A stretch of DNA of 64,000 nucleotides from Haliclystus octoradiatus (taxonomy: Eukaryota; Cnidaria; Staurozoa; Stauromedusae; Haliclystidae), in the NCBI GenBank assembly GCA_916610825.1, contig OU744448.1, positions 23,725,032 to 23,789,031 of the forward strand, given 5' to 3'. A program made the translations under genes and the position numbers. Shown in pieces: positions 46,955 to 56,425 of the stretch. The stretch's first letter is position 1. Every line of letters begins with the position of its first letter. The notes under the pieces were generated by a model. The model was not told the DNA's origin and did not search any database. It worked only from the letters and a program-made list of their open reading frames with translations.

Positions 46955-47188
46955 GTAATTGTAATTGTAATTGTAATATCACGTGCCCCCTTTGCCATAC
47001 TATGGCAAGCACATCATCAACTGAGTGCAAGGCGAATTTACTTTTTTTTGTTGTTGTTGTTGTCTCATTATTTATTGTTTATACATTGTTAAGTTTATTT
47101 AATACCATAGAAAAGCCATAGAAGTGCATCTTGTAATTGTAATTGTAAAAACTATGGAGGAAAAACCATAGAAAAGACATTAAATAAT
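46955..47188 (+). repeat. TTGTAA repeats and CCATAGAAAAG repeats before an endonuclease fragment
   Basis: (TTGTAA)n runs at 46955-46978 and 47131-47148, with CCATAGAAAAG at about 47105 and 47166. They could be the 5' leader of the retroelement that starts coding at 47189. (TTGTAA)-type repeats also form 3' tails of some non-LTR elements, so this may be the junction of two copies. Confidence 0.45.
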
Positions 47189-47545
47189 ATGAAAGTATAT
47201 TATGTAAATACAAGAGGACTAAAGTCTAAATCACAAAGTCTGATAGAGATAATAGAAGATACCAATGCCGATGTTGTCGCAGTAATAGAAACTCACACAG
47301 GAGCAAACGACATAATTGCAATAGAAGGGTGCCGAATATTTAGAAACGACAGAAATACAGAAGGAGGGGGGGTGTTAATAGCAGTTAAAAATAAATACAA
47401 AAATACAACAATGGAAGTCACCAGATCTAATAACGACATGGAAAGTTTGTGGATTAAAATTGGAACCATCACAACATATAAAATAGGAGTAACATACTTT
47501 CCAAAGGGAGACATGATAAAGAAGGCAGCTATCAAGGTCATGTAT
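47189..47545 (+). pseudogene. N-terminal APE endonuclease fragment of another non-LTR element
   Basis: From ATG: MKVYYVNTRGLKSKSQSLIE, then DVVAVIETHTGA, FRNDRNTEGGGVLIAV and MESLWIKIG. These are the first half of an APE-type endonuclease with its Asn and Glu active-site residues. Homology stops near GDMIKKAAIK. The following codons stay in frame but belong to something else, so the fragment ends at a recombination or insertion join. It is a different family from both complete elements in the window. Confidence 0.75.
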
Positions 47546-47925
47546 GAAGTACCTCAACTTCGTGATTTTTTACGAAAAAGTGGTCTTTAAAGTTGGTGAT
47601 ACAAAAGAAGAACTTGTTGCTTTGTCGTTTGGAGCTGTTCAGTTTGAAGTGAAAAATGTGCCAGATGCCGATGAAAAGGACTGACTGAAAAAGGCCCAAT
47701 ATAACTCTCTCTTGTTAGTGGAGGGAGAAAAGCTTCCAGATCCTTTAAACGAAATTGGCGAAATGTTTTGGGTTGGCGAGAAGGAGGGTGTTAGTCGCTG
47801 GCCTTTTATTTCATTTGCGAATATTGAGACCTTTATTCTATCATCTGAACAGCTAGTATCAGCTTCACTGATCAAAGGAATGCTTAGTGATTATAAATAA
47901 GGGAAGTCATTTAGCTATTTCGATC
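47546..47925 (+). pseudogene. SAP-like fragment of an unassigned transposon-associated protein
   Basis: Begins in the endonuclease frame with VPQLRDFLRKSGL, then shifts and continues KVGDTKEELVALSFGAVQFE. Further pieces are KLPDPLNEIG, WVGEKEGVSRWPFISF and, after a stop, GKSFSYF. A short helix-loop-helix of SAP type followed by a G-W-x-x-E-K-x-x-x-x-W-P block recalls N-terminal parts of large YqaJ/SWIM-type proteins that are common in invertebrate genomes. I hold that only as a recollection. At least one frameshift and two stops are present. Confidence 0.4.
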
Positions 47926-48484
47926 CAAAAAAAAATCGATCATCGATCCAAAAGAAATTCAATGGCGTTTGAGAATATTAATAAGGGAAGTAGCGTATCC
48001 AATTTGGAGAGATTTCGCCATTGAGGCACACACATAGGTCGAAGAAATATATCAAAATGATAGGAATGTAATATAAAGTATTTTAATTTACAAGATATGT
48101 AGAATGACTATAGTCACTGGCATGCAATGCACATTCTGCATTTAATCACAATCAATCACATTGCATATCCAAACATGCTTTATATGTATGTCGGAGGTTA
48201 TTTGTTCAAATTTGATAGGAAGTTGGCTAATCAGTGTGACAGCTATACACTGATAGCGGTTTCGTAATTTGCATCTAGTATTAGTGCTAACTCTAGTTTA
48301 GCAACAACTGCATGTAATCACTGACTTCGTTTCCAAGATATAGTTGGCGTTTGTCACTGAAAAATTTACGAGTAGAAGCTCAATTTATGAGCTCATCAAT
48401 CCAACATTTGAAGTAATTTCGTTTTTCAAGTGTATAACCTTAGCATAATCAATAAATAGGTTATGATTTCATTTTTTGTTATAG

Positions 48485-48744
48485 CTACCATGGGTGATTC
48501 GTTGGCATCAAACATGAAGTTCTCAACCTATGACCGTGACAATGATAATGAGCAGGATGGAAATTGTGCATTGCATTATTCAGGTGGATGGTGGTTTGAT
48601 GATTGTGGAAAATCGAATCTTAACGGGTTATGGCCAGGCACAGATACCTATAATGGCCAATGAATTATTTGGGAAACGTATAATGGCAGAACATCTTTTA
48701 CTTCCTCATATATTGAATTGAAATTGCTAGCAGTGCAGCCTTAA
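48485..48744 (+). pseudogene. Exon 5: fibrinogen C-terminal end, with premature TGA
   Basis: Starts after TTTTGTTATAG. The base G from exon 4 plus CT gives Ala, then [20 protein letters not shown], the AGDSL...FST-x-DxDND calcium-site region of fibrinogen domains. [21 protein letters not shown] follows with the paired cysteines. At 48661-48663 an in-frame TGA sits where the family has Gly in GIxW. The same frame then continues IIWETYNGRTS...SYIELKL to the expected end and a TAA at 48742-48744. A single GGA-to-TGA change would explain it. If translated as is, the protein loses its last ~27 residues. A possible poly(A) signal (ATTAAA) is at about 48757. Confidence 0.85.
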
Positions 48745-49179
48745 CGTTTCTTTATTAAAAAGGTCAAAACGATATTTCCAGCATTTATTTCTATTCCACT
48801 TATTTTTGCATAGCATACACTGCATAGGCACAAGTTGGTCTTTTTAATATACGTAGACATATCAAATATTACGAAGAACCTAAATATGAGAAATTATTTC
48901 ATTTAATGTTGAGGTATAAATGCACAAGATATAAATTTCATATTAACTGATTAGCCATCATAATGCACGCTATATACTGAGTATATCTTTTTAAAAAATT
49001 GTATGCTGTTAAATTGAATATAAACATTATCTTATTCATATTTTGGGGTCATTTTCAGGGATTAAAATACTTTATGCTGCATTCTTTAGAGTTTTTGAAT
49101 TCTCTATCAAACAGCAACTGGTTGCTTTCCAAAGAAATTATGAAATGGTTATCTCAATCCTGACATGTTTATCTTAAGG
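48745..49179. other. Downstream of the fibrinogen gene; no gene seen
   Basis: Presumed 3' UTR and spacer. AT-rich with no open frames of note. Confidence 0.4.
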
Positions 49180-49310
49180 GGATACCCCGGGGGACTTCAA
49201 TACATTGGCTATACGGGGACGTGCCATTTTTAAGGGGTGCCTTTTTCCAAACTCTTGTGAATTTTAGGGTGTCAATTTAAAAAGTTTCAAAATTTTTAGA
49301 ACTTTTCCTT
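49180..49310 (+). repeat. C/G-rich dispersed repeat, copy 3
   Basis: ACCCCGGGGGACTTC, then TATACGGGGACGTGCC and AAGGGGTGCC. These are reverse-complement relatives of the copy at 12390-12560 and in the same sense as 4862-5015. Confidence 0.6.
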
Positions 49311-49369
49311 CGTTTACTCGTACTTTATTTTATTCATAAAACTGTTCTTCATTAAAACATGTAATCATA

Positions 49370-49539
49370 TAAATGAATTAACGGGTTTCTGTAACATAAA
49401 TAACGAAATAGATTAATACACTTTTATTTCCATATATAATCATGCTAGATGTTAATCGTGTCACCAATCAGACTGATCTATAGAAAAATATACTTTCTTC
49501 AGATTATGTAAATGATGACCATCTTCAACTGCACTCGCA
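49370..49539 (+). repeat. Dispersed repeat copy B, left block
   Basis: 49447-49539 matches 3564-3662 of copy A in direct orientation. 49370-49445 matches about 3481-3562 in inverted orientation. It ends in ACTGCACTCGCA at the insertion point of the retrotransposon. Confidence 0.8.
49534..49539. repeat. Target-site duplication CTCGCA, left
   Basis: Repeated after the retrotransposon tail at 54309-54314. The empty site in copy A reads GCACTCACAATAGTG, which supports this join. Confidence 0.7.
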
Positions 49540-49664
49540 TGTCGTACTCGTGTGTCGTCATGTCGTCATGAATAGACGTGCTCCTGTCTATGACTGACTT
49601 TATTGCATTAATTTAACATTATTTTAGCTTAATTGACATAACTTTTCTAAAAGTCGTATGCAAT

Positions 49665-51264
49665 ATGTCTAACTTTTCAATTCAATCAGAAAGCTATGGA
49701 GAACAACTTGATGTACCCTCTCCAAGTGTCAATTTTGTTCAAGATGCGTTAGTTACAGCTATCGAACCTTCACAACAAAAGCTTAACCTGATGAGTACAG
49801 CCTTGAAAAAATGTATCAACATTCTGGAAACTGAGAATAAAAAACGTGGGCATTGCAAGGAAGAAACTAGCAAGAAACTCAAAGAAAGGAGATTTAGCCG
49901 ATTTATGTTTGTATTTTTATGGAATTATAAGCCGAGATAAAAAATATAAAAATGTCATCGAAAAAGATTTACCAGACATTTGGGCAGATGAAACACATTC
50001 ACCGAGTGTTCTCCAATTACCTTTGAATTCTCTCGCCGCCGCTGATTCAAATATTTACACACCGGATCTATCAGGAGATCAATTGCCATGTATTGACGCC
50101 ATTTTGGACCGCACAAATGATTCGATCGTCTCAAATGGAAGCATTGTGAATAATAGCGACAATACTAATATAGATTACATCACCGTTCCATCACAATCGT
50201 GCGAAAACCTAGATAAAAGTAATATAAACGAGGAAACTATGACGTCATCTCCCGTATGCATTGATCTAAATTCTGAAGGGAACATATTAGACAGTACACC
50301 TGTTTCAAACAAATTGAAAGAAATAAGATACGAAAGCCTGATGACGAAATACAAGAAACAACAAGAACAAATACAACTATTGTTAGACCAAAAAACTCAA
50401 TTGCAAAATAAGATACGTGGAATCGAAAAACAAGCGTTAGACATGAAGCATGATGCTGAAAACACATTAAAAAGTGAGAAACTAAATAGTGATGCAAAGA
50501 CAAAACAAATCCGTGAATTAACTAAAAAGACAATTGCCCTGAAGTCAAAGATAACCAAAGATAATCAAACAAAAAATGATAACTCTACAAATAATTGTAC
50601 TGAAATCCAATTGACTACTGCAACAGAAACAATTCTAAGCAAAATTGATGAAATCAAAAGCCTTGTAACTGAAAAATCCCTTTGCTCCCAAACTGAAATG
50701 AATACCTTACTGGATATTGGAACTACAAACCCACCTAACAAATCGTTTTCTACTATATTAAAAGTACAAACTGAGCAACGTCTGCATGAAAAGGCAATTA
50801 AGCAGACACAAGAAAAAGACAAACGGAAATTAAATGTAATTATCCGAGGACTAAATATAAACCCAGATTATGAAAATGACACTGATTACCTCAAAAGTTT
50901 AACTGTTAACATCTTGGGTGAAGATGTGGAGATTGAGTCCTGCCATCGCCTTGGAAAACCATCAGATGTGCGCTCGCAACCATTATTAGTAAAATGCTGT
51001 GATATGCGAAGCAAACTTATGCTGCTTACAAATGGTAGACGTCTACGTGAAGATGATGGTCTGGAAAGTGTCTATATCTCACCAGATTACACCAGAGACG
51101 AACAAAAATTCCAAACTGAACTCAGAACGGAATGCAGAGAGAGAAATGAGGGGTGTAAAAACTCGACAGATCGATGGGTCATACGTAATTTCGGTTTAAT
51201 CCAAGTGAAAAATATCAGAAAGAAGACAATACCCCAGCCCCGGACTCAACCGAGTAGTAATTGA
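49665..51264 (+). pseudogene. Retrotransposon ORF1, coiled-coil RNA-binding type, one frameshift
   Basis: The first frame (ATG 49665) codes for about 75 residues. Near 49880-49890, within AAAGAAAGGAG, the reading must change to the frame that is open to 51264. In the second frame, residues corresponding to about 50325-50560 form a long charged coiled coil (KKQQEQIQLLLDQKTQLQNK). The C-terminal part (RKLNVIIRGLNI, CHRLGKPSD, VYISPDYTRDEQ) is an RRM/C-terminal-domain-like RNA-binding region of ORF1 proteins, with no zinc knuckles. The frameshift may be a real lesion, a programmed shift or a sequencing error in an A-rich run. The stop lies 6 nt before the ORF2 ATG. Confidence 0.7.
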
Positions 51265-51270
51265 CTCAAT

Positions 51271-54144
51271 ATGAATAGCAGCACAAACAAGAAAAGAGTA
51301 AGTACAACCATAAACACAATAAATAAAATAACTAAAACAAAAGAGATAAAAATCTTAACAATTAATGCTCAATGTCTAACATCTGAGCGATTAACAGAAT
51401 TACAGACATACGCTGTTGATGATGATATAGACCTAATAATTATACAAGAGACATGGCTACATCAAGAATCAATAGGATGTTCTATTCCTGGTTATTGTCT
51501 ATATAGAAATGACCGAAATGGCAGGCATGGTGGCACTGCTATATTTTACAAAAATATCATGAAAGTTTATTTAGATCCAACCCTGACAAGAAAGGCCCAG
51601 GGGATTGAATACGAACAATTAGTAGTAAAACTACAAATACCAAATAATAAAATTATATACATCATAAATTTATACAATCCTCGCTATGAGAATTACCGCC
51701 AAGCCCTTGACATCATTCGTGAAACCACAGAGACTTTAACTGAAAGAAATTGTGACTTCATATTTGCCGGAGATTTGAACATTGACTACCATAAAAACAC
51801 TCCTGCAAAAAAACTGCTTTCAGAGTTGATGTCCCAATTTAAATTACACATTCTTAACACTAAATCGACTCGAATCACAGAAACATCTCAAACGGAAATA
51901 GATTATATGATATCATCTACTTCATTAAAACATACAATAACTACATGTATTCCAAAAACTGTCTGTAATTCAGACCACCTTGGGCTGTATTCTGTTATGA
52001 AATATGATGCCACAGAACAACCTAGAAAAACAACCAGAACTGTAAGAACATACAAAAACTTTGACAGAGTAGCATTTTGTGAAGAACTCTTGAACGTTGA
52101 TCTGACTAAATTTGAAGAAGCAATAATGGATGAAGATGTAAACAAAGCAGCCATGATATTACAAACAATATTGCAGGACACTCTGAACAAATATGCACCA
52201 GAAAAAACAATTGTAATGTATCCAAATTACGCACCATGGGTAACTGTTGAACTAAGAGATCAATTAAAGAAACGCAGCAAAATGCGCTATACGGCTATGA
52301 AGACGACATCATCAAAAGATTGGGAACTGTATAAACATCAGCGTAATCAAGTAACATATAAACTCAGACAGGCAAAAATAAATTACAACAAAGAAAAATT
52401 TATTGAATGTGGTGACAATGTAAAAGAAGTATGGAACCTTGTCAAAAAGCTGACGAGAAAAACTAATTATAAATGTACAGCAAAAACGAAATCAGAATTA
52501 AATGAAATCAACAAATTTTTCAGCGAGGTTGGATCAACCATTAAGAACCAAACTCACACAAAAACCAACTATGAAACAATACAACAACATTCACAAACAT
52601 TCGAATTCACAAATGTCACAACCATTGACACAATTAAAGCTGTAGGGCTACTACCAAACTGGAAAGCACCAGGCTACGATGGCATAAATGGCTTCGCAAT
52701 TAAATCTGCCCTTCCAGCCATTGCGGCACCATTTACAAAACTTATCAACCTATCCCTAAAGACATCAAAGTTTCCATCTTGCTTCAAAAACACTATAGTA
52801 TCGCCAATACCAAAAGTACCAGGTACTATAGAACCAGATAAGCATCGACCACTTGCACTTTTATCGTTACTGTCAAAAGTTGTGGAAAGAATAGTTTACA
52901 TCCAACTGTACCCCTTCTTATCTCCTATCCTAAATAAATATCAACATGGATTCCAACACTGTCGCTCGACAGTTACAGCCCTTCTGAACATAACGGAAAG
53001 AATTCTTAAAAACATGGACACTCGTGATACTTCCTTGTTAATACTCATGGACCTATCTAAAGCATTCGATAGCCTTCAACATAATATTTTATTGGATAAA
53101 CTTAAACTATTCGGATTATCTGACATTGCATTGGCATGGATAGAATCGTACTTAAAAGACCGTAAACAGACCATAAAAGTGAACAACATCTACTCTGACG
53201 AAGTTACACTGTCATGTGGAGTACCTCAAGGCTCAGTACTTGGACCATTGCTCTTTTTAGTTTATGTGAATGATCTACCAAACGTAATTAAACATGGCGC
53301 AGCTGGTCAGTTTGCCGATGACACACAAGTATTGTATAATTTTAAATCTAAAGACAACCAATCACTGTGTAATGTACAAAAACAAATTAATGATGATTCA
53401 AAAAGAGTTTCGACTTGGTTTGCTGCAAATTCTCTACTACTCAACACTAATAAAACAAAAATTATGGCTATTGGTCACAAAAAGTTAATTAACCGAACTC
53501 TGCCAACTTTGACAATTGACAAACAAAGTATAGAGTATGTAAGTACAGCTAGAAACTTGGGCGTGGTCTTTGATAATGAAATGAGTTTCAAGAAGCACGT
53601 CGATAAAATCTTAAGAACTGCTTCCTACAGATTATCTGCAATATCAAAGATTCGCCCTTATATTCCAGCTGGGTTATTTAAAACACTTATAGAATCAAAA
53701 ATTTTAAATCCTTGTCTCTACGCTATCGAAGTCTGGGTCTCATGCAACAAAACACAGCTTAGAAGGGTCCAGATAGGAATACAAAATTGGGCGGCAAAAT
53801 TGATATGTGGAAAGCGAAAATTTGATAGAATGGAAGACGCACTTGAACGACTGGGATGGCTCTTTATCAGCCACATGTCACATCTCAGTACTGCATGTAC
53901 AGCCCACCAATCCAAATCAGGAATGTATGGTTCAGAATTAAAGACTTTATTTAATAAAAGTAACCACAAATATATTACAAGAAAAAACATGTACATTCTC
54001 CCGCGCATCAATACTGACCGTGGTAAACGATCATTCAGCTTTCGAGGTGCACAATCACTAAATAAATATTACAAATACGATTCATACAATATTATTAAAT
54101 ATAAACAAGAAATTAAAAATACACTATATTCTCAATCAAACTAA
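51271..54144 (+). CDS. Retrotransposon ORF2: endonuclease and reverse transcriptase
   Basis: 957 residues, fully open. The APE endonuclease comes first (about 20-245: ILTINAQCLTS, IIIQETWL, RHGGTAIFY, FAGDLNID, SDHLGLYS). The reverse transcriptase lies at about 465-690: LPNWKAPGYDGI, KHRPLALLSLLSK, LMDLSKAFDSL, GVPQGSVLGPLLF and catalytic FADD. A C-terminal region follows. It starts 6 nt after the ORF1 stop, so it is probably translated by reinitiation. All catalytic residues I can check are present. The element is potentially active in ORF2 but has a damaged ORF1. Confidence 0.92.
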   Translation: MNSSTNKKRVSTTINTINKITKTKEIKILTINAQCLTSERLTELQTYAVDDDIDLIIIQETWLHQESIGCSIPGYCLYRNDRNGRHGGTAIFYKNIMKVYLDPTLTRKAQGIEYEQLVVKLQIPNNKIIYIINLYNPRYENYRQALDIIRETTETLTERNCDFIFAGDLNIDYHKNTPAKKLLSELMSQFKLHILNTKSTRITETSQTEIDYMISSTSLKHTITTCIPKTVCNSDHLGLYSVMKYDATEQPRKTTRTVRTYKNFDRVAFCEELLNVDLTKFEEAIMDEDVNKAAMILQTILQDTLNKYAPEKTIVMYPNYAPWVTVELRDQLKKRSKMRYTAMKTTSSKDWELYKHQRNQVTYKLRQAKINYNKEKFIECGDNVKEVWNLVKKLTRKTNYKCTAKTKSELNEINKFFSEVGSTIKNQTHTKTNYETIQQHSQTFEFTNVTTIDTIKAVGLLPNWKAPGYDGINGFAIKSALPAIAAPFTKLINLSLKTSKFPSCFKNTIVSPIPKVPGTIEPDKHRPLALLSLLSKVVERIVYIQLYPFLSPILNKYQHGFQHCRSTVTALLNITERILKNMDTRDTSLLILMDLSKAFDSLQHNILLDKLKLFGLSDIALAWIESYLKDRKQTIKVNNIYSDEVTLSCGVPQGSVLGPLLFLVYVNDLPNVIKHGAAGQFADDTQVLYNFKSKDNQSLCNVQKQINDDSKRVSTWFAANSLLLNTNKTKIMAIGHKKLINRTLPTLTIDKQSIEYVSTARNLGVVFDNEMSFKKHVDKILRTASYRLSAISKIRPYIPAGLFKTLIESKILNPCLYAIEVWVSCNKTQLRRVQIGIQNWAAKLICGKRKFDRMEDALERLGWLFISHMSHLSTACTAHQSKSGMYGSELKTLFNKSNHKYITRKNMYILPRINTDRGKRSFSFRGAQSLNKYYKYDSYNIIKYKQEIKNTLYSQSN

Positions 54145-54308
54145 TTATTAGACGACGATGACGCCGTCAGACATCAAGAAACGACTGCTTAACAATAATG
54201 CCTTATATAACACATACATGTAATCAAATAGAACAAAAAGGAAAAATCATGTATCATAGTTGTTTATATGTCTTTAAATAAACTATTTCTATTCTATTCT
54301 ATTCTATT

Positions 54309-54546
54309 CTCGCACTAGTGTATTTCTCTCATTCCATTCGTCCGTTTCTTAATATTTTAAATGGCGTTCTTTATTCGACATTTCGATAAAATTCTGGTTG
54401 ACATTCGATCTTATGGCTTGTTAATGGATGATGTCAGACGTTAGTAGTCCAGATGTTCGAGATCAAGTCTATGGCTTTGATTCGTCTTGATAGTTGTTGA
54501 AGTTTCAAATACATTCAATACAGTGAGGATTCCACATGCCATATAA
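54309..54546 (+). repeat. Dispersed repeat copy B, middle block
   Basis: Continues copy B after the retrotransposon. It begins with the duplicated CTCGCA (54309-54314) and matches 3663-3905 of copy A (TTCTTAATATTTTAAATGGC and onward). It ends at the TATAA where the TIR element is inserted. Confidence 0.85.
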
Positions 54547-56367
54547 GGGCCATTTACACTGCAGCAAAAAAGGCACGGTACTCGTCAATCAACACCCGAG
54601 GTGTTAACAAGAATGCGGCCCGTGCTGTTTTTTTTTCAGGGTTTACACAGCTTATTAAAGGGTCAAAACAGACCGGGAAACCTTGCTCGCACACATTTTG
54701 AATAGTGCACGTAAAATTCAAACACTCGTTTCCAAACATGGCTTTGCCTCGTCTAGAATGGGTTTGTCGTAAAATATTTTTGAACCATTCTTGAACAAGA
54801 GCTTTATTTACTAGCGTATTCTTTATTTCTAATCTTCGATAATTTTAATAACACGAATGCCAAGTTTCCTGAAGAACCAGAACATGGTGGTAAAAGGGAA
54901 GGAGCAGGTAGAAGGCTACCGATTACTCAAGAGCTTTCACTTATACATCAGGATATCTGTTCATATGCTGTGGCGATAAACCATAACAAAGTTTTACCTA
55001 AATTTCGTGATTTGCAAAGACTGGTATAAGGAATTTTGTCTAAAGGAACACCTGAGTGAAGATTTGATAATGTTTTCCTCTTTACAAACCAATCAATGCG
55101 AGATCCCTTCAAAGAACAAAAAGCGAAGCTCCATTTTCACAACCTCAAATCAACAGCTTATTTTGTATTTCTATTTTCAAACTTCAATCACACTTGATAT
55201 TTATGGAACTTCGATCGAGATGAAATAAACATCATATGTAGTTTCTTGACGCATGGAATATATGAATTTCTACAGCAAAATTAATTAAAATAGTATTTTA
55301 TTATTGATCAGTTTGCCATTCCTTCGTGTATTTCTCTCTGTGGTTTGAGTATGTTTTGATAAAAATTTCAGACTGTTTCACATGGTTTGATGTTAATGTT
55401 TCACGGTCGTACATAATTACTATAGTTTTCATTATCCTTATTCAATTCGCATTGTTTCGCTCCCGTTCTCATGTTGTTTTTCAGAAATATCCATACAAAA
55501 TTAAAAGGTTGCTACGGCTCAAATGAAATTATGAGGAATGCTATGACGTTGATAAAAAGGTTGCGAGACTCCATTTTGAAAAAAGTTGAATGCAAAGGCT
55601 GCCGGTCTGGTTTGACCCTTTAAAAACTTTTTTCAAGATCGCCTGTGCCTATTTTTACGCGGGCCGAGATTGAAAATTTACAAACTGAATTATAGGTTTC
55701 TCATTATTTAATGAATTTACATGTGAAATTCGATAAATTGATATTCAATTATGGTAAATAACTTGTAAGGATTCCGTTGAACTGAAAATCACTATGTTTT
55801 TCATCAATTATAATATTTAAACTTTAGTTACATTCCTATCTCTATTGAGCAAAATTCAAATACATTTGGCTTAGTCTTTCACCTCCTGAACATGCTACCA
55901 CGCCAGATCAGTATTTCTGTGACAAAATACACATCTAAATTTACGCTCCGCACTCGTAGTTACAATTTGCATAATTAAACCTTATATTACAGAAACTTCA
56001 TTAATTTTCAAAAGAAATACGTAACAAAATATGCTTAATGTGCTTATCTAGCTTTGGTAATCTTTAGTCTGTTACTGATTTTATTAGAAAACCTCAGAAT
56101 TCCACTGTAAAGAGACGCAACTTCTACGATGACGTCATAATTACTGCAAAACAGCACGGTGCCCACTTTTTGAGCGGGCCGAGACTACCTCGAGAAATAA
56201 TCTAGGCCCGATCAAAATAGTAGGCACGGTGCCGCTTCTCAATGTCTGAAAAAGCCGTTTAGACAGTGTTTTTGCTTGGCCCGTGCTCAAAAACACTTGA
56301 CACCTTCACACCTTTGATGTGTTAATTAACGAGTACCGTGCCTATTTTGCTGCAGTGTAAATGGCCC
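54547..56367. mobile_element. 1.8-kb non-autonomous DNA transposon with ~45-bp TIRs
   Basis: The left end GGGCCATTTACACTGCAGCA continues to GGCACGGTACTCGT. The right end is the near-perfect reverse complement (ACGAGTACCGTGCC...TGCTGCAGTGTAAATGGCCC). It is flanked by TATAA at 54542-54546 and 56368-56372. Copy A shows the empty site ATTTAAAGAGAT in the same context. Subterminal motifs (CCCGTGCT, GCACGGTGCC, GCGGGCC) recur in both orientations. No transposase frame is present inside, so it depends on an enzyme from elsewhere. The superfamily is unresolved because the target duplication could be 2, 3 or 5 bp. Confidence 0.88.
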
Positions 56368-56425
56368 TATAAAGAGATCAACTCAATATACAAAATAAAA
56401 AATCTCGAAATTTTAATATTTTTGA
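56368..56425 (+). repeat. Dispersed repeat copy B, right block
   Basis: AAAGAGATCAACTCAATATAC and AAAATAAAAAATCTCG match about 3906-3945 of copy A, completing the repeat split by the two insertions. Confidence 0.8.

Larger units (their letters stand above)
33323..48484 (+). other. Intron between the two fibrinogen exons
   Basis: About 15.2 kb, ending in TTTTGTTATAG. Nearly all of it is repeats or mobile elements: GIY-YIG retroelement relics, a duplicated 0.4-kb segment, tRNA-like sequences, a fold-back element, a full-length non-LTR element, a hAT element and a chimeric endonuclease/SAP-like fragment. Confidence 0.7.
49540..54308 (+). mobile_element. Second APE-type non-LTR retrotransposon, (TATTC)n tail
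   Basis: 4.77 kb: a short 5' UTR with CGTCATGTCGTCATG repeats, ORF1 (49665-51264, with a frame change), ORF2 (51271-54144) and a 3' UTR ending AATAAACTATT then TATTC repeats (54285-54308). It is inserted into dispersed-repeat copy B with a 6-bp CTCGCA duplication. It appears full length. It is unrelated at family level to the 38-43 kb element: the ORF1 type differs, the tail differs and there is no 2A motif. Confidence 0.9.
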
